DNA from: Symbiodinium natans
Taxonomy: Eukaryota > Sar > Dinophyceae > Suessiales > Symbiodiniaceae
DNA: 64,000 nt
Direction: 5' to 3'
NCBI GenBank assembly: GCA_905221605.1
Contig: CAJNDS010002559.1
Span: 266,501-330,500 of the forward strand
Shown: one piece after another, positions 1 through 12,400 of the stretch
How the letters are laid out: the number at the start of each line of letters is the position of its first letter
How positions within the stretch are numbered: position 1 is the first letter of the stretch
Position numbers and translations under genes: made by a program
Notes under the pieces: model-generated
Database searches by the model: none
Seen by the model: only the letters and a program-made list of their open reading frames with translations
What the model was told of the DNA's origin: nothing

Positions 1-170
1 CCGTCGCAAACGTCCAACAAGATTGCCTTGGGAGTTCCATTTTCCGACCTATTCACGGAGAAGGAAACTCTCGCGAATTTTTTTCTACACGTTTTCGATG
101 CTCCGTGAGACCTTTTTTTGCAGGCAGCTGAGCTGTGGTCACAGCGCCCCCAAGCCTCCAATCAACCAAA

Positions 171-1225
171 GAAATCGCTGCAAGGGCTCCAAGGGCTCAG
201 AGTTTAGGGAGGCTCTAGGGGCTGCACGGGCTAAGGGCTGCACGGGCTCTAAGGGCGCTAGGGGCTGCAAGGGCTCAGAGTTTGAAGAGGTCTTAAGGGC
301 TGCAAGGGCTCTAAGCCCTAAGCGCTCTAAGGAGAATTTAGGGAGGGTGTAAGGGCGCTCTAAAATTTCTAAGGGCTCAGAGTCTAGGGAGGCTCTAAGG
401 GCTGCAAGGGCTCAGAGTTAAGAGAGGCTCTAAAAGCTCTAAGGGCTCTAAGGGGAGTTTAGGGAGGCTCTAAGGGCTGCAAGGGCTCTAAGGGTTTAAG
501 GGCTCAGAGTTTAGGAGGCTCTAAGGGCTGCAAGGGCTCTAAGGGTTTAAGGGTTCTCTTGGTCTGCAAGGGCTCTAAGGGCTCTAAGGGCTCAGAGTTT
601 AGGGAGGCTCTAAGGGCTGCAAGGGCTCTAAGGGTTTAAGGGCTCAGAGTTTAGCTCTAAGGGCTGCAAGGGCTCTAAGGGTTTAAGGGTTCTCTTGGTC
701 TGCAAGGGCTCTAAGGGCTCTAAGGGCTCAGAGTTTAGGGAGGCTCTCAGGGCTGCAGGGGCTCTAAGGGTTCTAAGGGCTCGGAGTTTAGGGAGGCTCT
801 AAAGGCTCTATGGGTTTAAGGGCTCAGGGTTTAGGGCGGCGCTCAGGGCTGCAAGGGCTCTAAGGGTTGAAAGGGCTCCGGAGTTGAGGGAGGCTCTCAG
901 GGCTGCAGGGGCTCTAAGGGCTTTAAGGGCTCACCCCAAGGGCTTAAGGGCTCAGAGTTTAGGGGGGCTCTTAGGTCTGCAAGGGCTCAAGGGTTTAAGG
1001 GCTCAAAGTTTAGGGAGGCGCTCAGGGCTGCAAGGGCTCTGAGGGTTCTAAGGGCTCAGAGTTTAGGGAGGCTCTCAGGGCTGCAGGGGCTCTAAGGGTT
1101 CTAAGGGCTCAGAGTTTAGGGAGGCTCTAAGACCTGCAAGGGCTCTAAGGGTTTAAGGGCTCAGAGTTTAGGGAGGCGCTCAGGGCTGCAAGGGCTCTGA
1201 GGGTTCTAAGGGCTCAGAGTTTAGG
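171..1225. repeat. Degenerate GGGCTCTAAGGG minisatellite
   Basis: About 1 kb made of short G-rich words such as GGGCTGCAAGGGCTCTAAGGG and GGGCTCAGAGTTTAGGGAGG, repeated with variable order and spacing. The larger period is roughly 50-60 bp. The words TTTAGGG and TTTAAGGG recur inside the unit, so the array may derive from degenerate telomeric sequence, which is an inference. The ORF at 23-352 runs into it and encodes only repeat peptide (GCKGSKG-like), so I do not call it a gene. Confidence 0.85.
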
Positions 1226-1242
1226 GAGGATCCCCACCCTAC

Positions 1243-1500
1243 AGATTTAGAATTTTTGGGGTTGGACATGCCAGGGACACTTTGGGGTTGGGCGCTCCAG
1301 GGACACTCTGGGGTTGGGCACTCCAGGGACGCTCTGCGTTTGGGATTCCAGAAAAGTCTGAAACTATAAGCACTCCAGAAACACCCCTACGGTTGGGCAC
1401 TCCACCTGGGACAGGGACATAGGCACTCTGGGTTGGGCACTCCAGGGACACGCTGGGGTTGGGAACAGGGATACTCTGGGCTTGGGCACTCCAGGGATGA
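1243..1500. repeat. GGGCACTCCAGGGACAC minisatellite
   Basis: About nine imperfect copies of a roughly 28-bp unit built around TTGGGCACTCCAGGGACACT. Both strands show ORFs here, but they encode only the repeat (APNPKV / CPTQS peptides). Confidence 0.75.
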
Positions 1501-3565
1501 GCGAGGAGTAGACTGGGCGACGAGAAGAGTTCCGGGCCAAGATTAAAAACCTAACAACCCCACACCGAAGGGGCGAAAAAAAACTTATCAAAACATATCT
1601 AACGCCTTTGCTCGACGGTTCCTGAGCCTTCCTGCAGCCCTAAACCTTAAAAGCTAAACCCTCAACCCTCGCCGTGCACGTAGCCAAAGGTTTAGGAACT
1701 GAATGTCCGCACAGATGAGCTTCCGCTGCCCCACGTAGCATCAGTGTTTCCGTTTTGTGCGTCCCAGCCAAGCTGTGACCGCTGACAGCGACAGGAGACA
1801 CTGTGCCACACTGTACTCGAATACACTCTCAACGCTTACGCGCCTGGGCATGTCGGTTGTAGAGCCCAGGCCCCCGAAACGTAGTAGTGACTGACCCTGA
1901 ACATTCAATTCTGGTTGACCTCTGTCATTCTTTAGTCCGTCGTGGGCACCGTCTTCATCTCCATCACTTCATCGCTCCAAGAGCGCCAGTGCTGCACGTA
2001 CCTGCTGCATTCAGTGCAGAATGCCCTGCGCCGTGCACCCTCTACGCTTATGCGTCAGGGGGCTCTCGGTCCGCGCCAAGGGCGCCTGTGTTTGTTTCAC
2101 AGGAAGTCACGAAGCTGAGAACTCAGGGTTCAGGAATAGCCTCATGCCTCCCTTTGTTGCATGGAGTTACCGTAAAGCTCCTAACACCTTAGCCCTAACG
2201 CCGTTTCCTTTAGGACGTGTGGGTGTAGAGGTTTTAGAGATTCCAGACCTAAGTTCGGACCCTGAACCTTACCCGAAGTGTGGATCCTTTAACCTTGATC
2301 CCCAGCCCTAAGCCCCAGCCCAAAACCATCTTCGAAACCCTGTACCCTATGCCCGAGAACCTATATTCTGGACCCTAAGCCCTAAGCTCCATAAACCCTA
2401 AAAAGTGATTGCTAAGACTGCTAAGACACTCGAAAGCCTGAAAACCTTCAAGCCTGCAACCCGTATTGCGGAGGTGAAGGCCGCACTGCACAAAGCGGGC
2501 CTGCGCTGCCCAAAACGCCTTAAGGCCGCGCCCAAGACCAAGAAGGCCCAAGATCTCGGGCTCAGGTGTGCAGGATTTAGGGGCCGAGCGGTTAAAGTTG
2601 AGAGGTTTAAATCTGGAGGTGTCGGCTCCGATCAATGGGTTCTATATTTGCTGCAGGAAGTGCCTCCGTGCGCAGCCAAAACTTCCCCTGCTCCCGTAAC
2701 ACGGGTTGGTAAACCAACCCTGGCTGCGCCCTCCCCAACCCCCTCGCTTTTTTTGGACGGGCAAGCTTGCCTGAAAAGGTATTCTTCTGATGTCTGCGCA
2801 ACCCTGAACTTGGGAGAGGCCTACGCAGCTGTCGGCAGCCACGCGGACCTCGTCTGCCCCTGGCAATGGGAGCCCATGTGTTTTATGGTTTTAGAGGCTT
2901 TAGGGCATTGGGCTCTGGAGTCCCGCTTTTTTTGCAAGCCGTGCAAGCGTGCTTCAACGCATATGCTTCTTGCTGAAACCCATGGTGTGAGGCTTTGTTA
3001 GCCGTGCAAAGCGTCCTTCAAAGCCTATGATTCGTTTTAAGCGTGCTTCAAAGCACCTGATTCTTGATATAGTATTGGATTATTCGATATTATTAAATAT
3101 AACATGATATAATAGTATCATCTTAGATAATTGCATGTTACGTATGTGTATATCTGGTATGCTAAAAACATTGTAAAACACAAGATAAGACAATATTCAA
3201 CACTGTGTGTTTATCTCTAGTCGTCTTTTTTGCATCTTGATCCCTGATGTAAGCCCTACTCTCTAAATCCCGATCCATAATCTGTGTCAGCCGTAGTCCA
3301 CTCGGGGCAAGCCCGACCTGGACGCACGTGCGCCGCTCAGTTTATTAAGGCACGTGAATCTTTTTTGCGCAGTAACGCTGCCTGCCACAGCGCAGCAGAA
3401 TAACGTCCAGGGTCGGGCATCATGCTTGGCGTTCGAGCACATCCGACCACCGCGTGCAGCGCGGGGAGAAAGCGCTCTCAAAAGGGAATGCAGACACGAG
3501 GGTTTCATTGATGCGCAAGGGAGTAGATTAGCACAGGTTCTATATGGTCCATATCTGCAACGTGG
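1501..3565. other. Mostly unique DNA; degenerate telomere-like patch; no supported gene
   Basis: No recognisable gene. Bases about 2285-2405 are a degenerate run of CCCTAAGCC / CCCTAAACC words, an outlier of the telomere-like material found from 25 kb on. An open frame at 2405-3001 (+, 198 codons) begins with GTG rather than ATG and encodes a basic, low-complexity protein without a recognisable domain, so it is probably chance. Bases 3065-3200 are AT-rich. Confidence 0.5.
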
Positions 3566-4270
3566 GATCTGCGAGCAGCAGCAGCGCGTGCTTTGAGTGG
3601 CGCACTCCACTCGACTCCTTGAGTGCTGCTAGTGGCTCCGTTCGGAGGGTGCGGCGAGCGGTAGCATTCCGCGCTTTGACCGGCCGTGCCCTCCACAATA
3701 CAGCGGGGCATTTTAGTCGCATCGCTGTTGATCAGATATCTCCAACCACAGCGGGGAAGCAAACGCAGAGGGTCGCATCAGTTCCTTGGAGTCGCTGTAA
3801 GATCTGCGAGCAGCAGCAGCGAGTGCTTTGAGTGGCACACTCCACTCGACTCCTTGAGTGCTGCTAGTGGCTCCGTTCGGAGGGTGCGGCGAGCGGTAGC
3901 ATTCCGCGCTTTGACCGGCCGTGCCCTCCACAATACAGCGGGGCATTTTAGTCGCATCGCTGTTGATCAGATATCTCCAACCACAGCGGGGAAGCAAACG
4001 CAGAGGGTCGCATCAGTTCCTTGTAGTCGCTGTAAGATCTGCGAGCAGCAGCAGCGCGTGCTTTGAGTGGCACACTCCACTCGACTCCTTGAGTGCTGCT
4101 AGTGGCTCCGTTCGGAGGGTGCGGCGAGCGGTAGCATTCCGCGCTTTGACCGGCCGTGCCCTCCACAATACAGCGGGGCATTTTAGTCGCATCGCTGTTG
4201 ATCAGATATCTCCAACCACAGCGGGGAAGCAAACGCAGAGGGTCGCATCAGTTCCTTGTAGTCGCTGTAA
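3566..4270. repeat. 235-bp satellite, three tandem copies
   Basis: Copies start at 3566, 3801 and 4036, each with GATCTGCGAGCAGCAGCAG, and the last ends at 4270 with GTCGCTGTAA. The copies are almost identical, with only a few single-base differences such as GGCGCACTCC against GGCACACTCC. Because 235 is not a multiple of three, the overlapping ORFs drawn through the copies change frame at each junction and are not coding. Very high identity means a recent amplification. Confidence 0.95.
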
Positions 4271-4430
4271 ATTCGCTGGAAATCACTGCCGGACAGTGTT
4301 CTGCCAGGTGGCGTGTGTTTGATGTGACCATGATGTGACCCCGTCATATCTACTGGAGTGTCGTGAAATGCATGAGATGCGCCCTTCAAGCCCAATATTT
4401 ATGTGACTAAGATGGCCCGCTGTAGCCAAT

Positions 4431-4562
4431 ATGAAGGGGTCCAGAGATCAGACCTGCCTGGGAGGAATTTATTCCACCTATATGAAGGGGTCCAGAGCTC
4501 AGACCTGCCCAGGAGGAATCTATTCCACCTATATGAAGGCATCCGGAGCTCAGACCTGCGGC
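4431..4562. repeat. 51-bp tandem repeat, about 2.5 copies
   Basis: Units start at ATGAAGGGGT (4431), again at 4482, and with a variant at 4533 (ATGAAGGCAT). Each carries AGACCTGCC and GGAGGAATTTATTCCACC. The ORF at 4431-4643 is only a translation of the repeat. Confidence 0.85.
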
Positions 4563-7558
4563 TCGTCTGTGTGCAGCTCTGCGGCGCAGCCCTGCGGGTT
4601 GTCTCTGTTTAGGTTTAGGATCGCAGTTCTTTGGCTGCCGTAGGGCCTTGTCGTTACGTGTCTCAAGCGTGCCAGGCAGGTTGAGGTGCAGTTTCGAGGT
4701 GTCCCTACGCAGACCTTTCCGGATTGGTGTTGGAGTGTACGGCTTTGCGCGGCAGGCGCAGCGCTCGGATTAGTTTAGAGTGTGGTTGTGTGTTGCAGGC
4801 GCAGTGCTCGGATTGGTCTGGAGTGAAGACAAGACCGTGCAGTCACACACCACATACGCGTCGACATCAGAATTCGGGTTTCCTTCCAAGCTACAGCCCC
4901 CACGAAATCGAAACAGAAGCTGCTGCGCAAACCTCCCCTGAGGCCAGCGTTTTTTTTGTAACTGCAATTTGGAACAGTAGCTTCGTCGAGGTCTATTTTC
5001 CTGTACTATTTGGGAATTCACTCGGCAGATGTCGCTTGGGGCACAAGTGCCGTTCTGTCCAAGATGTTAAACATTACCTCAGGCCATAGCCAGGTGCACC
5101 TTCAAGCCAAGTACGTGTCTTGCGTTGTAGTCAGTTAAAGTCTAGTCGTCACGCAAGCAGACCAGTGCTCTTTAACCGTGGCATTGACAGCCCAAGCAGC
5201 TTGTGCCAAATCATCAAGAACTTGATTCAAAGTTGCTCGGCTGCATCTACACAACACTTCTTTCCGAGTTCGTTCACTTGATCCTACTGCAACAGCTAAG
5301 GCTTCACCTCTGCCATTCGATCTCCAGCATTGCGCCTGAGAAAACTTTAAAAAGCTTGTTGCGCGTAGTAACTAAACGATGACTGTTGTCCGTTCCGAAT
5401 TTGCCCTTTGCGGAGCTCAGAATTTGCAGTCCTATAAAATACAATATTTCTCAATATGTTACTGGCTTTCTGATTCAGCCTAGGCCTGCAATGACGCGCT
5501 GGTCGAGAATGCAGTGGTTTGCGGAAGGGGAAGAAACGTCGCCTACATGCGTGCAATCTCATAGCCATGCCAGAGTGCGAATATGTGTTTCTCTGGAATC
5601 GAAGTCCTCAGGCTGTTGGCCGACGTCAACTCGGCCCAGCTTCCTGTCCTTTCCAATCGTGTCTAGGCTTCAGCAAGAAGGTTGCGACTCTAGTTTTCAC
5701 AACGAAAGCTCACGCGCCGCAGAGAAATCGAGGACCAGCGGTGCGTGCGCCAACTTGGCGGAGTGATGTGCACCTTACTTAAACTTTTGAACGCTGACAA
5801 AGTTCGTTGCTTAACCTGACAATGTATGCCCTCTCAGGAAGTCGGTGATCACGCCCTCTGAGTTTTTGAAAACGCATCACCCTTAAGCTTTCTGCGTATG
5901 CACTCGTAGGAGTGTGCTTTCATGCTGACTGGCTGTACTGTCTTCAGGTTGGCGCCGGAAGGAACGGATGCTGACGTCTCGTGACTTGCGCGCGCAAGTG
6001 CTGTTAACTAACCTCCAAACTTGTCGCTGCGTATTCTAATCTGAGCCACAGCGCCTTCACACTGAAGTATTGAGGCCTGCTACCGTGAGCCGAAAGCGGC
6101 CATCTTGCAAATGTCGGTCCCCGAGCGATATTGATCTGATCACTAAGCAAATGCTGACTTGCGCGCGTTCAGAACCTGCAGGGTACATGAACTCGAAAGG
6201 TCGCTGGGAAAGGAGAGAGCCGGCGCCGTGCGGACATCAGAAGTATCTAAGATTACGCACACGGAAACTGCAGGACACCGCGCGATATGCGAATGCCCAT
6301 GGGCATCAGCGCCATCGAGCTGCGTTTTCCTCACTCCAGTTCTCGTAGCCGACTCAGCAACAACTTGCAAGTAACTCCAGAGTCGCGACCAGGTCAAAAA
6401 CCACGCCAGTCTCCAACGACACCAATGAAAGGCGGGAGATATTTTACACTCAATACTCAATATCTATATTAAGCACGCGATCTGCTGAACGACAGCGTTC
6501 GATATCCTCTGTTGTCTGTAAAGAAACCTGGCTATACTTCTCCATGTGGGCAAGGCCAGCCCATGACCCATGAGGGTGTGTCACTGTATGCGATGAATTC
6601 CTGTGGAAAGCCGAGGTGCCCGAGCTGTCCAATCACGACATTGCTTCAGCTGGAGTGCGCCGTTGATTCCTGCGTCGTTGCTTGATATCGCGCACTGCTG
6701 CGTGCGCCCTGACCAGAGCCAAAGCTGAAGTTCCAGGCGTTCAGCGCACTCGTCATGCAATGCCATTCCGGTGCAGTCGGGCACCTAGGGTTTCGGTGTG
6801 TCGCGTCGTTACTGTCCACGTCGTCGCCTGAGAATGTACAAGAAGCGATCGGCTTCACGATTTTAACGCAAGGTTTAGTGTGATCGAGAGACTCATCAAA
6901 CTGGAGTTCCGTGCTCAATCTTGATTCACCACATAACATGCGTCGCAGTGTGCCCCCGTCGAGTCTTTAAGATGTCACTTTGTTGTCTGTCACAGGACCG
7001 CGTCCAACTGGTCGCTGAATAAGATTTTCGATCCGCCTGCAGCTCAAGCGCATGAATGACCGATGCAGAGACCAGACACCTTTCCTAACCTGATCCAAGC
7101 AGGTACCCCGAGTCTGAGGGGTGTGTCGGCTGTTGCCTGTCAGCACTGCGTCTAGCCAATAAAGTCTTGGTGATGCAGATTTGCAAGCGTAGGATCCCCC
7201 CCAGGGAAATGGCTTGGCTACTGCTGGAAAACCGCCAGCAGTGCCACATGCAAATTTGGTACAGAGCGTGCCGTGGCTTTAAACTCGTCCTCCTGCGAGA
7301 TGCTGCTAGCTTCGCGCGCAGTGCCATGTTGCTGTGACGTGTCTACTGTTCCAGTCGACTCCCTCGTCTACAACATCTTCGCGCGAGAGATTAATTCAAG
7401 CTCCGCAGGAGTCAGTGCTGCTACTGACGCTTGTTCTCACGTATGGATGTCCTTGTAGAGTTACGACGTAGTTGACAGCGATCAAGATCTCGCTGGTTCA
7501 AGGGCTTCTCGCGTCCAGGCTGGCTGCGTAGCAGTGCAGCTAGCGAAGTCACCACGGC
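4563..7558. other. Unique DNA without a recognisable gene
   Basis: Base composition is balanced and no tandem repeat is visible. Open frames on both strands are short (at most 126 codons) and none shows a domain or motif I recognise. The region may contain upstream exons or the 5' end of the large element downstream, but I could not identify splice-linked coding segments or a terminal inverted repeat by eye. Confidence 0.45.
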
Positions 7559-8459
7559 GTGCTAACGCAGGTCGAGGTCGACGAGTCAATCGGAAGACGC
7601 GCAAGAGCACGGTTGCAGGTGCATTTTTTCTCAGAATACGCAGCGGGCGCCAAGCGATCGCTTCACATTTCAGGACAGCAGACGTACAACGACGTCTGCC
7701 TTGTCGACGCCTTCCGTGCCCACGGCGTCAAAGTCAAATACGACCGCCATGGTCCTTTCTGGGCTCTCGCAGATGGAAACCCTATGCTGCGTCCGTTCCG
7801 GCATCTTGTTTATAGCTTGCGAATTTACAGTACTGAATTCCATTGTCGTAGTACCACAGTATATGATTCGAGTTTCGGGACACAGCGCACGCAGCCAAGG
7901 AAGCAAATGGTGCCGGTGGCCTCCAAGATCATCTCGGAGCCGGGACAATACGTCGTAGCATCTCAGAGCCACTTCGTATCCCTGCGCTTCGACGAAGATG
8001 GGTTCGCCATTAACTTCAGCAACAAACGTCACACGTGGACGTCGGCAACTTTGCTGCCTGACCTGAAGGCAAGGGAAAGACTCCGACAGCACGATAAACG
8101 GAAACACAGACGCCAGATATAATGTCATGCGGCCAGGTGACTTGGTGGACATGCCCCTGCACCGGTTTGCATTTCGTCAACACGACGAACGCCGACGCCC
8201 TTTACCGGCTGGAGGTGAGGAGCTTGTAGATGGGTAGATGATTTTTCTCTCAATGCAATAGTTTGCGAGGATCTACCGCCCGGTGATGTTCAAGACGAGG
8301 CCGAGGTGGGTCCAGGCGTTATGGGGGCGGGCTTGGAGTGACTTGGCGCACCTCATCAATGCTCGTCTCCTTTTAAACTTCGCGGGGGTGTCAAGTTCGC
8401 AGCGCATTTCAGGTCATGGATGAGGGAGACGCCCGTGCTAACATTCCGAGATGTCTTTG
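7559..8459 (+). CDS. Putative multi-exon gene part, cysteine-peptidase-like
   Basis: The main open segment is 7559-8122. It contains a nucleophile-like stretch NDVCLVDAFRAHGV (Cys at about 7693-7701) and, about 90 residues later, GQYVVASQSHFVSLRF with a candidate His. An acidic residue and an Asn follow (DEDGFAIN). This Cys...His...Asp/Asn order and the GxYvv...sHfvsL strand pattern resemble papain-fold peptidases (OTU/Josephin type). The large gene downstream has a second segment with the same pattern. Coding may continue by splicing through YNVMRPGDLVDMPL (8116-8209) and short segments near 8262-8306 and 8412-8459. The start is not determined: the upstream boundary could be an acceptor at about 7618, and no convincing initiator ATG is visible. 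It could be the 5' part of the large polyprotein gene or a separate gene. Confidence 0.35.
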
Positions 8460-8736
8460 ATATACCCGGCATGCAAGAGGCAACCCGGTAGCTACGTAAC
8501 CGGACATAACTTGGCCAGAGCTGAAAGCGCTCGCATGACTAGGCGTACTTCGCCAATCCCGCAGCCGAGGGCCAGGCAGTTGCGCCAGCTGCGCCAGCTG
8601 TCTGGGTTCGTAGTGCGTGCAGCGTCGCCAGGTGTTTCGTCCGTTGCCAGAGACAAGCTCATTCCCGAAGGCTAAGGCGTGGTTGCGTAGTTTGACTTGT
8701 AACATGGATCGAAGCTATCTGACCTGACTGCAGCAG

Positions 8737-9099
8737 GCGCAGGCTACGCATTACAAACTGCCCACCGACTTCCACGCCATGTCTTTCGCGCCGCATTTGG
8801 AGTGGAAAATAACGGATGATTGGGCTGTGGTGCGCAGAAACTCGCGCTGCGCACAACCGCGTTTCGACTTCCATGATGAAACGCACCCAAGCGAAGATCA
8901 CCACCGAGCCTGGGAGATGCATCCTCAACATCCCCTGCTGAAGAGACTTGGGTTTCCACGGGGGTTCCCCGGGTCAATCGTTTACTGTCCTGGATTGCAG
9001 ACAGCCTTCTGGTCCACGCATCTTTTCGACGCTTGGATGATTATGCGAGAAGTGGAACACATGCTGGACCAGCAGTACCAGCAGAGGCCGTGTCTCTAA
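8737..9099 (+). CDS. Probable internal exon, unknown function
   Basis: An open segment preceded by a good acceptor (CTGACTGCAGCAG then GCGCAG). It encodes about 120 residues rich in His, Trp and Phe, for example LPTDFHAMSFAPHLEWK and GFPRGFPGSIVYCPG, with a natural-looking composition in this frame only. I recognise no domain. It ends at a TAA at 9097-9099, or could splice out just before it. It lies on the same strand between the peptidase-like segment and the large polyprotein gene, so it may belong to either. A possible upstream mini-exon ends at 8673 with a GC donor (AAG followed by GCTAAG). Confidence 0.35.
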   Translation, partial: AQATHYKLPTDFHAMSFAPHLEWKITDDWAVVRRNSRCAQPRFDFHDETHPSEDHHRAWEMHPQHPLLKRLGFPRGFPGSIVYCPGLQTAFWSTHLFDAWMIMREVEHMLDQQYQQRPCL

Positions 9100-9430
9100 A
9101 CAGCCCTATGCACTTTGTGGCTCAGTCTTTCGAATGTGTGTGGGGCTCATCATTTGACAGGACTTGCGCGCACTCTTCCGGTAATGGGGAGGCCCAGGGT
9201 GGTACTATGACACGGCGAAGGCTAGGGCCGACGTCTCATCTAGAACCGTTACCGTTGTTGGCGCAATGCGTGAAAAGGTGGGCCAGAGGCAGTGCTTCTG
9301 CAGCGTCATTCAGATCCGCACCTGAACATCCGAATGACATTGAGTTGCTCTGCTCTGCGTGCAACTTGTGTCTGTGCCCGAAGCAATGTTGCTGTGATAT
9401 TGAAAGTGCTGCCTTGATGTCTTCTGACAG

Positions 9431-12400
9431 AAACTAAGGCTGAATGCTCGATCGAATCGTCGCTGGGCGCGAAGACTAGGAGGCACAAGCAGGTCAACGA
9501 ACTGCTTTTCAGACGACTATCAAGGGGGAAGTGCTCCGCTAGAGGTTGTGAGTACGTTGCCATCGTTCTTTTTCTCCTATCAGTACCTGAAAAATCTCGC
9601 GGCTGTCTCGAAGAAGATGTTGGAGGCTGTGCGCAGCAAGGACAACTGGAGAGACCGTACAGTGTCCCTGAGCACTAGCGAGTTCGAGGATCCCTTCAAG
9701 CTGCGTGCTATGGTGGCAATGTACGCTTCGACGCTCAAGGTAAGGCTAAATGTGAGACAACTATCCATGCTGCGTATTCTGCCGGAAAGGCTTCTCCTTG
9801 AGTGGAAGCATGTGGACGTGTGTCATGACCGCACCGGCAACGACGCCACTGTCATCGGCTATCAATCCCAAGGACCCCTCGCGGGCTGCGCGGCATTTAA
9901 CTTGGAGCTTCCTGCAGCCGTGCAATGCATCTACATAGGTGTACGAGAATGGCATGTGGATAAGACAGCATTCTGTCGAATCGAGAACTTGTTCAGAGAG
10001 GATGCAGTTATATCATGGTCACTGGCGCAGAATATTCCTCCTTTACCGCACGCAGGCAAAGAGGTCCGACTGCAGCCTAACCGCGCGCATCGCATCGACA
10101 TCATGTGGGACCAACGCTTTTTCCAGCTGTCGTTAGACGGAGAGGGTCTGTCACGCGCGCGAGCTTTGCCAGGGAGTCCAGAAGCACCTGCTCCGCTTTC
10201 GCAGGTTTTCCTTTGGATTCACGCAGATTCTCCTACAGATCGACAGATGATTACTTTTGAGCCCTTACCATCAATGGTTCAATTGAGCGCGCGCATAACG
10301 TGCGCACTGTGTCAGAGACAGGCAGGACTCACAAGACCTGATTGGGCTGTTTGTCCGCTGTGCGATTCCTGGATCTGCAACGACCACATTCGACGGAAGC
10401 CGTTGCGTAAATGCCCCAACTGTCCGAATCAACTTTTTGACTACGTGGGCGGCAGCAGTGCGCTGAAACCACACGTCGATACAACTGCGTTCTATTCTGT
10501 CAGCGGTAGTTCACCTGAAGCGCCATACCTGAACGCTGTTGCTTTTTTCTACAACAGAGAAGATTTTAGGGACGGCGACGACAAGTTCGCTTGCGTTGTT
10601 CTCAAAGTCATGCGGGAGCATCTGCAATTCCTGCGGAGGTTTCCTTTGGCTCTCGAACTTCTGCCGGATCCACGTTGCCGTCCGTCAATGTCGAAGAGAA
10701 TGTGGGAACGTATCTTATTCCGGGCAAGGGTTATAATTGCTTTGTTGGATCAGAAGAGGTACTATATTCTCTTTTTCTTCTTGCAAGAGGTGGCTCAATC
10801 TTTGGAGATGAAAGCTGACAACAGTTTGCAGCGCTTGCCACACCCCAAGGAATACGATGGTTCAGAAGATGAATGGGGCACGCTAGCTCTGAGACACTCT
10901 CTGCGACTTCACTTGGCCTTGGCTTCCCAGCAAAGAAGGCGTAGCAGCAAGCTTCAACTGCATGGGCAAGACGTTTCTGGCGGCGCTGCTCCAGCTCATT
11001 CTGAAATTGTGTCCGCCATGTTGCCTCCAGAAATCTTGGATCTGATTCTTCCGCAGTCTTACTTTTCGTTTGAGTTTCTCAGTTGCTTGGCTGCGTGCTC
11101 CCGCGAATTCTTCAACAAGGTAGCAGATGAAAGCAGCTGGGAACAGTTAGACATTGACTTGAACGTTCCCGAATTCAAGCACGATCTGGTACTTTTGCGA
11201 CGCATGTCCAGATTGTGGACCGTCGCTCACACGGTTCGAATGACGCAGTCGCAACTAGCTTTCTGTGGTCCACCGTCATTGAGCAACCTTCTTATTCATT
11301 GGGAAGCTGAGCGAATTCCTTTCTGGGGACAGCGATCCTGCGGGTACATATCAACGCAGACATTGCTTGGCTGCGCAACGTTTCACATTGTGGTTCCAGA
11401 AGAAGCACGCACCATCACCTTCGGTGTGAAAAGTCCAACTGGGCGACGTAGGCTCTACCTTGACATCAAGGAGGCGTTCACTGAGCGAATGTGCATTGTC
11501 TTTGGAGTGTCTGGCGCATCCCAAGACCTCCGACCTAGGGTTTTTCCGAAGAAAGTTCTTCTCCCCGAGATCTGCAATGAGGTCATGATGATCTGGAACT
11601 CACGTTCCTTCGGCTTGAAGATCAACGGATATTGCTTCGGCCCCATTCAAGTGCGGCCAGATCTTCCCAGCGGACCAGACTCGCAGGGTCTTCCTTATGT
11701 GTGGGTGACAAACTCGGCGCGGATGCAGAAACGGCCTGAACTCGAAATTTATACGTCGGACACCCCGGTTTTGCCCAATGCTAGGTGTCTGTGCTTGGTT
11801 TGCGGGCTCGAAGCAAGTATAAGGGAGCAGGAATGGAGAGTCTGCCCTGAATGCAACACGTGGATCTGCAAGGACCACACAGACACTCATCCGGGTATGC
11901 AGTGCCCTGGCTGTTCATTGTTGTTGGCCGATTATGTTGGCGGTGCTACAACTACTCGAACGCGGTCGCATGTCTTTCCAGGACAGTCTCTTCCCTTCGA
12001 AATGGTGCTTTCCTTGCACTCATATTTCTTTGCACACGTAGCCGGTCCACATTCGCATCGCTCACAGCCGGCGAAGCTTCTACTGAAGCCACTTGACATC
12101 GCACTAGCAGACACCAAGTTCTCCAAAGGTTCTGATTACTCAGGAGGAGCGAACAGCAAGTTTCGCAGCAGACAAACAATGAGCTTTCCAGGACAGCAGG
12201 CCAACTACTCACTTCCTCCGGAAATATTGAGTTTTCTGCCGACTTATGTCTTTGACTACAGATACCTACGCGCTCTAGCAACTTGTTCAACTGCGATGTT
12301 GCAAGCAGTTCGCGACAAAGAGAATTGGCGAGGCTTGGATGTGGTGGTTGATCAACCAGATCTGGAAGACAGCAGAAGGCTTCGGTCCATATCCAATCTT

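Noticed and set aside
2405-3001. 198-codon plus-strand ORF
   Set aside because: GTG start, basic low-complexity start peptide, no domain, and an overlap with degenerate telomere-like sequence at its 5' end.
3287-4338. Overlapping ORFs on both strands through the 235-bp satellite
   Set aside because: The period is not a multiple of three and every frame is open by chance. This is tandem repeat, not coding sequence.
7670-8152. 160-codon minus-strand ORF opposite the peptidase-like segment
   Set aside because: Shadow of the plus-strand coding frame. The plus-strand protein shows the more natural motif pattern.
9548-9550. GTG as start codon of the 1,889-codon frame
   Set aside because: The frame stays open upstream through DYQGG-S to an acceptor near 9430. 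Nuclear genes of eukaryotes rarely start with GTG.
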